Assembly: GCA_910588295.1 (NCBI GenBank) | Contig: CAJUQO010000035.1 | Coordinates: 1 to 31,721, forward strand | Length of the DNA stretch: 31,721 nucleotides | From: an uncultured Lachnospiraceae bacterium | GTDB lineage: Bacteria > Bacillota > Clostridia > Lachnospirales > Lachnospiraceae | Direction of reading: 5' to 3' | Position numbers and translations under genes: made by a program | The notes under the pieces: generated by a model | The model's input: only the letters and a program-made list of their open reading frames with translations | Database searches by the model: none | Told to the model about the DNA's origin: nothing | Part shown: positions 1 to 7,814 of the stretch, piece after piece | Position numbering within the stretch: the first letter of the stretch is position 1 | Layout of the letters: the number at the start of each line of letters is the position of its first letter

Positions 1-1064
1 TGTATATCGGTATCAGTATGGGGGCAAGTATAAAGGTATCCCAGTATTTTGGGGCCAGAGACAGGGAAGCCCTGTCCCATACCATAGGAAACTGTATCGT
101 GCTGACCTTTATCGCCTCGGTGTTTGTCATGGTGGTGGGAACGGCCATGACACGGCCCCTGCTGGTGCTCCTGCGCACACCGGCCAGTATTCTGGACTGG
201 TGTACCCAGTATCTGCATATCCTGTTTATAGGGGCCGGCGGTATGGCTTTCTACAATATATTAAGCGGCGTCCTGCGGGGGCTGGGGGATTCGGTGTCGG
301 CGCTGATTTATCTGATCGTGGCCAGTCTGTTAAATATTGTGCTGGATCTGGTATTTGTGGTAAACTTTGGCATGGGGGTTGCCGGCGTGGCCCTGGCGAC
401 GGTGATCGCCCAGGCCATATCGGGGATCCTGTGCGTGCGGAGGCTGTGCAGGCTGAAAGATCTTTTTGATATGAAGCTGCGCTATATCCGCTGGAACCGT
501 GTATACGCTATGAATATTATCAGGCTGGGACTTCCGGCCGGCGTGACCCAGGCGATCATGTCTATGTCGATGATTATCGTCCAGTCGCTGACAAACAGCT
601 TCGGCGAACAGTTTATCGCGGCTAATGTAATCGTCATGCGGGTGGACAGCTTTGCTATGCTGCCGAATTTTTCTTTTGGTACGGCCATGACCACCTATGC
701 GGGCCAGAACGTGGGCGCCGGCGCCTATGACCGGGTCAGCCGGGGAGCAAAACAGGGGACGGCTCTGGCCATTGGTATCTCGGCGGTTATCACAGGATTG
801 ATTCTGCTGTTCGGCCGTCCGCTGATGGGGATATTCACCAATACGGACGAGCTGGTGGAGCTGAGTATGGCCATGATGCGGATCCTGGCCGTGGGCTATA
901 TCGCCATGGCGGTGCTGCAGAGCCTGTCCGGCGTGATGCGGGGAGCCGGTGATACGATGACGCCCATGTGGATCTCCATTTTCCAGACGGTGATCCTGCG
1001 TGTGCCCCTGGCTTATGGGATGTGCTATCTGACCAGGACGCCGGATCTGCCCAACGGGCGTTAG
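1..1064 (+). CDS. MATE family multidrug/cation antiporter, 5'-partial and cut short by an in-frame TAG
   Basis: The gene enters from the left edge; the reading frame starts at base 3 and is open upstream of the first visible Met at 18. The 353 visible residues match the C-terminal three quarters of a MATE exporter (Na+ or H+ driven efflux of drugs or metabolites across the inner membrane). They include the family-typical stretch GASIKVSQYFGARD, repeated long hydrophobic helices, and the second-half repeat with FGTAMTTYAGQNVGAG and SGVMRGAGDT. The frame ends at TAG 1062-1064, after LPNGR. Translation beyond the TAG in the same frame continues with a normal MATE C-terminus (see next feature), so the product lacks what is probably its last transmembrane helix. 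Function may be lost or reduced. Family assignment is firm; functional state is unknown. Confidence 0.9.
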   Translation, partial: YIGISMGASIKVSQYFGARDREALSHTIGNCIVLTFIASVFVMVVGTAMTRPLLVLLRTPASILDWCTQYLHILFIGAGGMAFYNILSGVLRGLGDSVSALIYLIVASLLNIVLDLVFVVNFGMGVAGVALATVIAQAISGILCVRRLCRLKDLFDMKLRYIRWNRVYAMNIIRLGLPAGVTQAIMSMSMIIVQSLTNSFGEQFIAANVIVMRVDSFAMLPNFSFGTAMTTYAGQNVGAGAYDRVSRGAKQGTALAIGISAVITGLILLFGRPLMGIFTNTDELVELSMAMMRILAVGYIAMAVLQSLSGVMRGAGDTMTPMWISIFQTVILRVPLAYGMCYLTRTPDLPNGR

Positions 1065-1169
1065 GAGTGCCTGTTCTGGTCGCTGCTGCTCTCCTGGGTG
1101 ATCGGTGCGGTGGTCACGGCGGCTTTTTACGCCCGGGGACGCTGGAAGCAGGAGGCTAAAGTGATTTAA
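1065..1169 (+). pseudogene. Detached C-terminal end of the MATE gene after the amber codon
   Basis: Immediately after TAG 1062-1064, and in the same frame, 34 codons run to TAA 1167-1169. They encode ECLFWSLLLSWVIGAVV, then a hydrophobic helix and a basic tail ending in WKQEAKVI. This is what the end of a MATE protein looks like: a last helix followed by Lys/Arg residues. No start codon or ribosome site precedes it, so it would only be made by readthrough. I read it as the remnant of the original 3' end, separated by a point nonsense mutation; a sequencing error or suppression of the UAG are the alternatives. Confidence 0.7.
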
Positions 1170-1257
1170 ACGGATTTTTGCACGGCGGCCGTGAAAATAC
1201 TGAACGGCTGCCGCTTGCGGCGACGAGCTTTTAAAGTAATAGAGGAGGACAATCATT

Positions 1258-2391
1258 ATGACGAAGATAGACATTATATCGGGATTTCTCGGAGCGGGTA
1301 AGACCACGCTGATAAAAAAGCTGTTGGCGGACGCTTACAGGGGAGAACAGGTGGTTCTGATTGAGAATGAGTTCGGGGAGATCGGCATTGACGGCGGATT
1401 TTTAAAGGAGGCCGGTGTGGAGATCCGGGAGATGAATTCCGGCTGTATCTGCTGTTCTCTGGTGGGCGATTTCGGCGCTGCCCTGAAAGAGGTGGTGGAG
1501 AAGTACCATCCGGACCGGATCGTGATTGAGCCCTCCGGTGTGGGCAAGCTCTCCGATGTGATCCGGGCCGTGGAGGGTGTGCAGGAACAGTGCGGTATCG
1601 AGCTGAATACCTATACCACCGTGGCGGATGTAAAAAAGTGTAAGATGTATCTGCGGAATTTCGGGGAATTTTTCTCAAACCAGATCGAATTTGCGGGAAC
1701 GATCGTGCTGAGCCGGACGGACGTGGCCACGGAGGACAAGGTGAAGCAGGCCGTGGAACTGATCCGGCAGATCAATCCCAAGGCCAATATCATCACCACG
1801 CCGGTGGAGAATCTGGGCGGCAAAAAGGTGCTGGAAGTCATGGAAAACGAGAAGGCGGATCTGGAGCGGGAGCTTCTGAAGGCCCAGAAGGAGCATGACC
1901 ATCACCATGATCATGACGGGGAGTGCTGCGGACATGGGCACCATCACGATGGGGCATGCTGTGGTCATGAACATCATCATCATGACGGAGAGTGCGGTGA
2001 TCATGAGGGGCATGAGCATCACGGCCATGCGGATCATGAAGGCCATCATCATGACCATGAAGGCCATCACCATCATGAGGAGCATCACCACCACCATGGC
2101 CATCACCATGCCGACGAGGTATTTACGAGCTGGGGACATGAGACGGCCCATAAATATACCCACACAGAGCTGTCGGCCATACTGGATAAGCTTTCTGCTG
2201 AGGAGAACGGTTTCGGAATCGTGCTGCGGGCCAAGGGCATGGTGGAGGATCCCGACGGGACCTGGCATTATTTTGACATGGTTCCCGGGGAATGTGAGAT
2301 CCGCGGCGGCGCTCCTGAGTTTACGGGGCGTATCTGTGTAATTGGTTCTCAGCTGAAGGAGGACAGACTGGCCGAGCTGTTTGGCCTGTAA
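1258..2391 (+). CDS. COG0523 (CobW/G3E family) GTPase, probable metal chaperone with His-rich tract
   Basis: Protein of 377 aa. The N-terminus has the P-loop GFLGAGKTT (residues about 10-18), then the family metal-binding CxCC motif in SGCICCS (near residue 62) and the switch-like EPSGVGKL. A His/Asp/Glu-rich tract follows at about residues 213-287, built of HHH, DHD and GHHH units with interspersed CCGH. The CobW C-terminal domain closes the protein. COG0523 proteins are cytosolic GTPases that deliver metals, mostly Zn or Co, to client enzymes; the His tract suggests binding of several Zn/Co/Ni ions. The ribosome site AGGAGG (1243-1248) sits 9 bases before the ATG. The gene is followed 15 bases later by a second, divergent family member, so the two are probably co-transcribed. 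The exact metal and client cannot be read from the sequence. I see no convincing Zur-type operator upstream. Confidence 0.88.
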   Translation: MTKIDIISGFLGAGKTTLIKKLLADAYRGEQVVLIENEFGEIGIDGGFLKEAGVEIREMNSGCICCSLVGDFGAALKEVVEKYHPDRIVIEPSGVGKLSDVIRAVEGVQEQCGIELNTYTTVADVKKCKMYLRNFGEFFSNQIEFAGTIVLSRTDVATEDKVKQAVELIRQINPKANIITTPVENLGGKKVLEVMENEKADLERELLKAQKEHDHHHDHDGECCGHGHHHDGACCGHEHHHHDGECGDHEGHEHHGHADHEGHHHDHEGHHHHEEHHHHHGHHHADEVFTSWGHETAHKYTHTELSAILDKLSAEENGFGIVLRAKGMVEDPDGTWHYFDMVPGECEIRGGAPEFTGRICVIGSQLKEDRLAELFGL

Positions 2392-2406
2392 GGGAGATGA
2401 AGGCAG

Positions 2407-3366
2407 ATGAGTATTATGGATGATACAAGGGTGGCAGTTTATCTGATCACCGGTTTCCTGGAGAGCGGGAAGTCCACATTTCTGGATTTTACGCTCCGCC
2501 AGGACTATTTTCAGATCGATGAGCCGACGCTGCTCCTGCTCTGCGAGGAGGGCGAGGTGGAGTTCGATGCCGATGAATTAAAACGTTATAATACCTATGT
2601 GGAAGTGATTGAAGATCAGGAAGATTTTACCACCGAATCCCTGCAGTATCTGGAGCGCCGCTATCATCCGGACAGAGTTTTGCTGGAGTACAATCCCCTC
2701 TGGTCCGTGGCGAAACTGGAGCAGATGCGTCTGCCGAACGGCTGGGGAATCGTCCAGCACATTGTGACCGTGGATGCCGGCACCTTCCAGGTCTATATGA
2801 ACAATATGAAGTCCCTTTTCGTGGAGATGATCCGGAACGCGGAGCTGGTGATCTTTAATCGGGCAGATACGTCTCAGCCGCTGCCCACGTTCCGGCGCAG
2901 CGTAAAAGTGGTCAATCCGGCGGCCCAGATTGTTTTCGAGGATGAGGAGGGCGAGATCGGCAATATTTTCGAGGAACAGATGCCCTACGATCTGGATGCG
3001 GATGTGGTGGAGATTGAGGACACGGATTACGGGATCTTTTACGTGGATCTGATGGAGCATCCGGAAAAATATGAGGGCAAGAAAGTTCGCTTTAAGGGGA
3101 TGACGCTGAGGAGCCGGGAGCTGTCCTCCGGGTATTTTGTGCCGGGGCGGATGGCTATGACCTGCTGTGCGGATGATACTTCATTTATCGGATATGTGTG
3201 CAAGTCGCCCTACGCAAAGAGCATGAAGATGGGCCAGTGGGTGATGGTGACGGCCGTAATTAAACATGAGTATATGAAGGCCTACCGGGATAAGGGGCCG
3301 GTGTTTTACGCGGAAGACGTGGTGCCGGCGGAAGCGCCGGAACAGGAGCTGGTATATTTTACCTGA
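2407..3366 (+). CDS. Divergent COG0523-like P-loop protein fused to a YcgQ/DUF1980-like C-terminal domain
   Basis: Protein of 319 aa. The N-terminal half resembles the G3E GTPases: P-loop GFLESGKST near residues 16-24, a RYHPDRVLLEYNP segment matching the switch region of its neighbour, and a late FNRADTS guanine-site-like segment. The CxCC metal motif of true CobW proteins is replaced by CEEGEVEF near residue 46. The C-terminal third (about 210-319) has MEHPEKYEGKKVRFKG, then GRMAMTCCADD, then GQWVMV. This resembles the C-terminal part of the YcgQ/TIGR03943 proteins (DUF1980), which often neighbour COG0523 genes in zinc-responsive loci. I infer a partner of the upstream GTPase, perhaps in metal sensing or transfer. 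The family call is recognition by eye; the role is unproven. Confidence 0.75.
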   Translation: MSIMDDTRVAVYLITGFLESGKSTFLDFTLRQDYFQIDEPTLLLLCEEGEVEFDADELKRYNTYVEVIEDQEDFTTESLQYLERRYHPDRVLLEYNPLWSVAKLEQMRLPNGWGIVQHIVTVDAGTFQVYMNNMKSLFVEMIRNAELVIFNRADTSQPLPTFRRSVKVVNPAAQIVFEDEEGEIGNIFEEQMPYDLDADVVEIEDTDYGIFYVDLMEHPEKYEGKKVRFKGMTLRSRELSSGYFVPGRMAMTCCADDTSFIGYVCKSPYAKSMKMGQWVMVTAVIKHEYMKAYRDKGPVFYAEDVVPAEAPEQELVYFT

Positions 3367-3410
3367 GAAGAGGGGCTGTACTGACTGTGTGATGATAGGA
3401 GATGGAACCG

Positions 3411-3986
3411 ATGTATTTGATCGTGGGCCTCGGAAATCCCGGGAAAAAATATGCCGGGACGAAGCATAATATGGGTTTTGACGTGATCGACTGCCTGGTG
3501 GACGAGTACCGGATCCCTTCTTCGGGGACGGCCCTGAAAGGGCTGTATGGCAAAGGGCTGATCGGCGGGGAGAAGGTTCTGCTGGTGAAACCTTTGACGT
3601 TTATGAATGCCAGCGGGGAGTGCGTGCGTGCCTTTGCGGATTATTATAAAGTGGATCCAAAGACAGAGCTGGTGGTGGTGTATGATGACATTTCTCTGGA
3701 ACCCGGGGCGATCCGGGTGAGGGGGAAAGGGAGCGCCGGGGGCCATAACGGGATTAAGAGCATTATCCAGCATTTGGGAACGCAGGATTTCAAGCGGGTC
3801 AGGGTCGGTATCGGCGGGAAGCCGCCGGGATGGGATCTGGCGGATTATGTGCTGGCGCCGTTTTCGAAATCGGACAGGGCGTTGGTGGACGAAGGGATCG
3901 GGCGGGCGGCGGAGGCTGTCCGGGTAATGCTGGAGGACGGCGTGGAGGCGGCCATGAACCGCTTTAACGGGAAGGCCGGAGGGTGA
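3411..3986 (+). CDS. pth: Peptidyl-tRNA hydrolase
   Basis: Protein of 191 aa, the usual size for bacterial Pth. It frees stalled peptidyl-tRNAs by cleaving the ester bond between peptide and tRNA in the cytosol. Motifs present are the N-terminal MYLIVGLGNPG, catalytic His in TKHNMGF (residue 19), TFMNASG, VYDDISL with the catalytic Asp, and GSAGGHNG with the conserved Asn. I choose ATG 3411 because AGGAG (3397-3401) lies 9 bases before it. An in-frame ATG at 3402 directly abuts that ribosome site and would only add MEP. It lies between the COG0523 pair and mfd; pth next to mfd is a common arrangement in Firmicutes. Confidence 0.97.
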   Translation: MYLIVGLGNPGKKYAGTKHNMGFDVIDCLVDEYRIPSSGTALKGLYGKGLIGGEKVLLVKPLTFMNASGECVRAFADYYKVDPKTELVVVYDDISLEPGAIRVRGKGSAGGHNGIKSIIQHLGTQDFKRVRVGIGGKPPGWDLADYVLAPFSKSDRALVDEGIGRAAEAVRVMLEDGVEAAMNRFNGKAGG

Positions 3987-4037
3987 GCTGCGCAGGCTGC
4001 CGTGCCAAAGGGTGATCATGTGATAATAGTAATTAAC

Positions 4038-4073
4038 GGTGTCAGCCCGGATATGGGGGATGGCGCCTTTTTG
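4038..4073 (+). terminator. Possible intrinsic terminator between pth and mfd
   Basis: GGTGTC (4038-4043) can pair with GGCGCC (4062-4067) using two G-T pairs. An inner CCC/GGG pairing strengthens the stem, and TTTTT follows directly at 4068-4072. The shape fits a weak rho-independent terminator, which would partly separate mfd from the upstream genes. The wobble pairs make this uncertain. Confidence 0.4.
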
Positions 4074-4112
4074 TGCGTGGATGCGAGGTCAGAATGAGGA
4101 GGGAGAGTGCGG

Positions 4113-7100
4113 ATGGATACGTTTCTGCAGCCGTTTGAGGGACTGGCGGAGTATGAGGAAATTCGAAAGAAACTGAAGACGGAAACCGGGATCGTGCAGG
4201 TCAGCGGGTGCGTGGAGTCCCAGAAGGCCCAGTTTGCCTATGGGATGGCGGATCTTGCCCCCATGAAGCTGGTGGTGGCGGAGAATGACCTGAAAGCCCG
4301 GCAGTTTTATGAGGATTATCGTTTCTATGACGACAATGTGGTTTTGTTTCCCTCCCGGGATCTGATCTTTTACCAGGCGGATGTCCATGGGAACCTGATC
4401 ACCCGGCAGAGAATGCAGGCCCTTCGGGCGATCCTGGAGAAGCGGGAGTTGACGGTGGTGACCAGCGTGGCCGGATGTATGGAGGCGCTGGTTCCGGTGG
4501 AACTTCTGGCCGACGCGGTGGTGACAGTGGATTTTGATAACCCGGTGAACCTGGACGCCCTCACGGAAAAACTGGTATATATGGGGTATGAGCGGGTGGC
4601 CCGGGTGGAGATGCCGGGACAGTTCTCGATCCGGGGCGGGATCCTCGACCTCTTTTCCCTGACTGAGGAAAATCCCTGGCGGGTGGAGCTTTTTGACGAC
4701 GAGGTGGATTCCATCCGCAGCTTTGAGGCGGGCAGCCAGCGTTCCATAGAATCCCTGGAGCGGATCGAGATCTATCCCGCCGCGGAAATGATCCTGACAA
4801 AAGATCTGCTGGAGGCGGGGCTTTCGCGGCTGAAAGCGGAAACGGAATCCTGTGTGAAGGCATTCCGGGACCGTTTTCAGACGGAGGAGGGAGCCCGTCT
4901 GGCCGAGAGCGTGAAGGATGCCTGTGCGCGGATGAATGATTTTCAGGATTTTTCCGGGATGGAGACATATTTGCGGTATTTCTTCCCCGACGCGGTGCCT
5001 TTCGTCGAATATTTTGCCCAAAACGCTCTGGTATTTCTCGACGAGCCGAACCGGATCGTGGAGTGCGCCAAGGTGACCGAGGAGGAATTCCGGGAGAGTA
5101 TGATCCACCGGCTGGAAGGCGGGTATGCCCTGCCGGGGCAGACACAGCTTCTGATGGAATATAAGAAGGTGCTGCAATTATTTAACAGCCGCAGAGCCCT
5201 GTCGTTGTCCGCCATGGAGCCTCATAACGGAGACTGGAGATTTACGGCCCGCTATCGGCTGTCGGTACAGTCGGTCAGCCCCTACAACAACAGCTTTGAA
5301 CTGCTGGTGAAGGATCTGAAGCGGTATAAGCGCACCGGCTATCAGACGGTGCTTTTGTCCGCGTCCCGCACCAGGGCCATGCGGCTTTCCGAGGATCTGC
5401 AGGCCGAAGGGCTGAACAGTTTTTACAGCGAGGACAGGACGCGGGTGGTGCGGCCGGGGGAGATCCTGGTCTGCGGCGGCCATGCCCATCGGGGCTTTGA
5501 GTATCCGATGCTGAAATTCATTCTGATTACGGACACGGATATCTTCGGGAGGGAAAAGAAAAAGAAAAAAAAGAAGTCCGAGTACAGCGGCAGAAAGATC
5601 CAGGACTTTGCCGAGCTCCATGTGGGTGATTATGTGGTGCATGAAAACCACGGCCTGGGAGTCTACCGGGGTATCGAGAAGGTCACGGTGGATCGAGTGG
5701 TGAAGGACTATATCAAGATCGAGTACGCGGGCAAAAGCAGTCTCTATATCCTGGCCACGCAACTGGACGCCCTGCAGAAGTATGCCGGGGCCGACGCGAA
5801 GAAACCGGCGTTAAATAAGCTGGGCGGGCAGGAATGGAAACGGACCAAGACCCGGGTGCGCAGCGCGGTGAAGAATATTGCCAGAGAGCTGGTGGCCCTC
5901 TATGCGGCCCGCCGGGATAAGAACGGCTATATCTACGGGCCGGATACAGTGTGGCAGCGGGAGTTTGAGGAGATGTTCCCCTTTGAGGAGACGGAGGATC
6001 AGATCCGGGCCATTGAAGACACAAAGAGGGATATGGAGAGCCCCCGGATCATGGACCGGCTGATCTGCGGGGACGTGGGTTACGGCAAGACGGAGATCGC
6101 CATCCGGGCCGCGTTTAAGGCGGTGCAGGAAAACAGGCAGGTGGTGTATCTAGTACCGACGACGATCCTGGCCCAGCAGCACTACAACACCTTTGTCCAG
6201 CGGATGAAGGATTTCCCCGTGGAGATCGATCTGCTGTGCCGTTTCCGTACCCCGGCGGAGCAGAAAAAGACCGTGGAGCGGTTGAAAAAGGGGCTGTCGG
6301 ATATTGTGATCGGCACCCATCGGGTGCTTTCCGCCGATGTGCAGTTTAAGAATCTGGGCCTGCTGATTATCGATGAGGAGCAGCGTTTCGGTGTCACCCA
6401 CAAGGAAAAGATCAAACAGATGAAGCAGACCGTGGATGTATTGACGCTGACGGCCACGCCGATCCCGCGGACGCTGCACATGAGCCTCATCGGCATCCGG
6501 GATATGAGCGTGCTGGAGGAGCCGCCCCTGGATCGGGTGCCGATCCAGACCTACGTTATGGAGTATAACCCGGAGATGGTTCGGGAGGCCATCAACCGGG
6601 AGCTGGCCCGGGGCGGGCAGGTATATTATGTCTATAACCGGGTGAACAATATTGACGAGATAACCAATGAGGTTGCGGCCCTGGCGCCGGAGGCCACTGT
6701 GGCCTTTGCCCACGGCCAGATGTCGGAGCGGGAACTGGAGCGGATTATGTACGGTTTTATTAACGGTGAGATCGACGTGCTGGTATCCACCACCATCATA
6801 GAGACCGGGCTGGATATCTCCAATGTCAATACCATCATCATCCACGACTCCGACAACATGGGCCTGTCCCAGCTTTACCAGCTTAGGGGGCGGGTGGGAC
6901 GTTCCAACCGGACGGCCTACGCTTTCCTGATGTACCGGAAGGATAAGATGCTAAAAGAAGTGGCGGAAAAACGGCTCCACGCCATCCGTGAGTTTACCGA
7001 CTTGGGCAGCGGTTTTAAGATCGCCATGCGGGATCTGGAGATCCGCGGGGCGGGCAACCTGCTGGGGGCGGAGCAGCACGGCCACATGGAAGCAGTGGGT

Positions 7101-7634
7101 TACGATCTGTTCTGTAAGATGCTGAATGAGGCCGTCCGGGAGGAAAAGGGCGAGGCTGCCGTCGAGGATTTTGAGACTACGATCGACTTGGATATGGACG
7201 CCTACATCCCTGAAACGTACATTCCTGACGAGTACCAGAAACTGGATATCTATAAGCGGATTGCGACCATTTCGTCGGAGGAGGACTACGACGATATGCT
7301 GGAGGAGCTGCTGGATCGTTTCGGGGAGCCGCCCAGGGCGGTACAGAACCTGCTGTCTATTGCCCGTCTGAAAGCCATGGCCCACCGGCTGTACATGACC
7401 GAGGTGAAGCAGCGGGGGCAGGAGATCCGGCTGGGCATGCATGAGCGGGCCCGGGTGGATGTGGCGAAAATCCCGGAGGTGCTGAAAAACCATGTGGGAA
7501 CTCTGGTGTTCAAGACAGACGGCCCGGCGCCCTATTTTGTATTCCAGGCAGGAAAACGGGGAAAGGCGGATAGGCGGACGGCGGGAGAGAAGCTGAAAGA
7601 GCTGCTGGAGGAGATGACAGTGCTGGTAGCGTAA
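4113..7634 (+). CDS. mfd: Transcription-repair coupling factor Mfd
   Basis: Protein of 1173 aa, full length for the family. Mfd removes RNA polymerase stalled at DNA lesions and recruits UvrA. Domain order: UvrB-like N-terminal module (about 1-350), RNA polymerase interaction (CarD/RID-like) module beginning FAELHVGDYVVHENHGLG near residue 492, RecG-like helicase with Walker A GDVGYGKTE near 653 and Walker B DEEQ near 754, TATPIPRTLHMSL, the GRVGRSNR motif VI, the translocation segment DLEIRGAGNLLG near 973, and the C-terminal TRCF domain. The start ATG 4113 has AGGAGGG (4097-4103) 9 bases upstream; GTG 4107 is in frame but sits too close to that site. Just before the RID module is a run of seven Lys encoded by an A-rich stretch (5557-5577). 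Confidence 0.97.
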   Translation: MDTFLQPFEGLAEYEEIRKKLKTETGIVQVSGCVESQKAQFAYGMADLAPMKLVVAENDLKARQFYEDYRFYDDNVVLFPSRDLIFYQADVHGNLITRQRMQALRAILEKRELTVVTSVAGCMEALVPVELLADAVVTVDFDNPVNLDALTEKLVYMGYERVARVEMPGQFSIRGGILDLFSLTEENPWRVELFDDEVDSIRSFEAGSQRSIESLERIEIYPAAEMILTKDLLEAGLSRLKAETESCVKAFRDRFQTEEGARLAESVKDACARMNDFQDFSGMETYLRYFFPDAVPFVEYFAQNALVFLDEPNRIVECAKVTEEEFRESMIHRLEGGYALPGQTQLLMEYKKVLQLFNSRRALSLSAMEPHNGDWRFTARYRLSVQSVSPYNNSFELLVKDLKRYKRTGYQTVLLSASRTRAMRLSEDLQAEGLNSFYSEDRTRVVRPGEILVCGGHAHRGFEYPMLKFILITDTDIFGREKKKKKKKSEYSGRKIQDFAELHVGDYVVHENHGLGVYRGIEKVTVDRVVKDYIKIEYAGKSSLYILATQLDALQKYAGADAKKPALNKLGGQEWKRTKTRVRSAVKNIARELVALYAARRDKNGYIYGPDTVWQREFEEMFPFEETEDQIRAIEDTKRDMESPRIMDRLICGDVGYGKTEIAIRAAFKAVQENRQVVYLVPTTILAQQHYNTFVQRMKDFPVEIDLLCRFRTPAEQKKTVERLKKGLSDIVIGTHRVLSADVQFKNLGLLIIDEEQRFGVTHKEKIKQMKQTVDVLTLTATPIPRTLHMSLIGIRDMSVLEEPPLDRVPIQTYVMEYNPEMVREAINRELARGGQVYYVYNRVNNIDEITNEVAALAPEATVAFAHGQMSERELERIMYGFINGEIDVLVSTTIIETGLDISNVNTIIIHDSDNMGLSQLYQLRGRVGRSNRTAYAFLMYRKDKMLKEVAEKRLHAIREFTDLGSGFKIAMRDLEIRGAGNLLGAEQHGHMEAVGYDLFCKMLNEAVREEKGEAAVEDFETTIDLDMDAYIPETYIPDEYQKLDIYKRIATISSEEDYDDMLEELLDRFGEPPRAVQNLLSIARLKAMAHRLYMTEVKQRGQEIRLGMHERARVDVAKIPEVLKNHVGTLVFKTDGPAPYFVFQAGKRGKADRRTAGEKLKELLEEMTVLVA

Positions 7635-7635
7635 A

Positions 7636-7660
7636 GGGGCGGCCGCGCGGGTGCCGCCCC
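7636..7660 (+). terminator. GC-rich stem-loop after mfd
   Basis: GGGGCGGC (7636-7643) pairs perfectly with GCCGCCCC (7653-7660) around a 9-base loop, two bases after the mfd stop. There is no U-tract directly behind it; the nearest T-run is at 7678-7682. It may be a terminator of unusual form or an mRNA 3'-end stabiliser. It separates mfd from the promoter that follows. Confidence 0.45.
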
Positions 7661-7704
7661 GCCCGCATATAAACGTGTTTTTATTGTGAAAAAACATGTC
7701 AGGC

Positions 7705-7733
7705 TTGCCCGTGCAGGGAAAAAAGCATATAAT
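7705..7733 (+). promoter_or_regulatory. Sigma-A type promoter for the parvulin-like lipoprotein gene
   Basis: TTGCCC (7705-7710) and a perfect TATAAT (7728-7733) are separated by exactly 17 bases, in the only sizeable gap between mfd and the next gene. Transcription would start near 7740, giving a leader of about 75 bases before the ATG at 7815. Confidence 0.7.
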
Positions 7734-7814
7734 GGAACGGTGAAAAATGGCAGGAGTCCGGTTTTGGGGCAGTTGTGGCCCGGAAAAGGAGCTGCGTGAT
7801 ATACAGGAGGAGCT

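Noticed and set aside
1171..1203. Hairpin CACGG/CCGTG with flanking T and A runs as a bidirectional terminator
   Set aside because: The stem is only 5 bp, and on the + strand it is followed by A residues and not a T-run, so support is too weak.
330..1307. Long open frame on the - strand across the MATE gene
   Set aside because: It mirrors the codon structure of the + strand gene, its protein is rich in His, Arg and Pro without any domain, and it lacks a ribosome site.
1675..2268. Met/Val-rich - strand open frame opposite the His tract
   Set aside because: The run of Met and Val codons is simply the complement of CAT/CAC His codons; it looks membrane-like only by chance.
4089..5177. 362-codon open frame on the - strand opposite mfd
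   Set aside because: It is the complement of a well-conserved mfd segment and shows low-complexity His/Leu/Pro composition typical of shadow frames in GC-rich genes.
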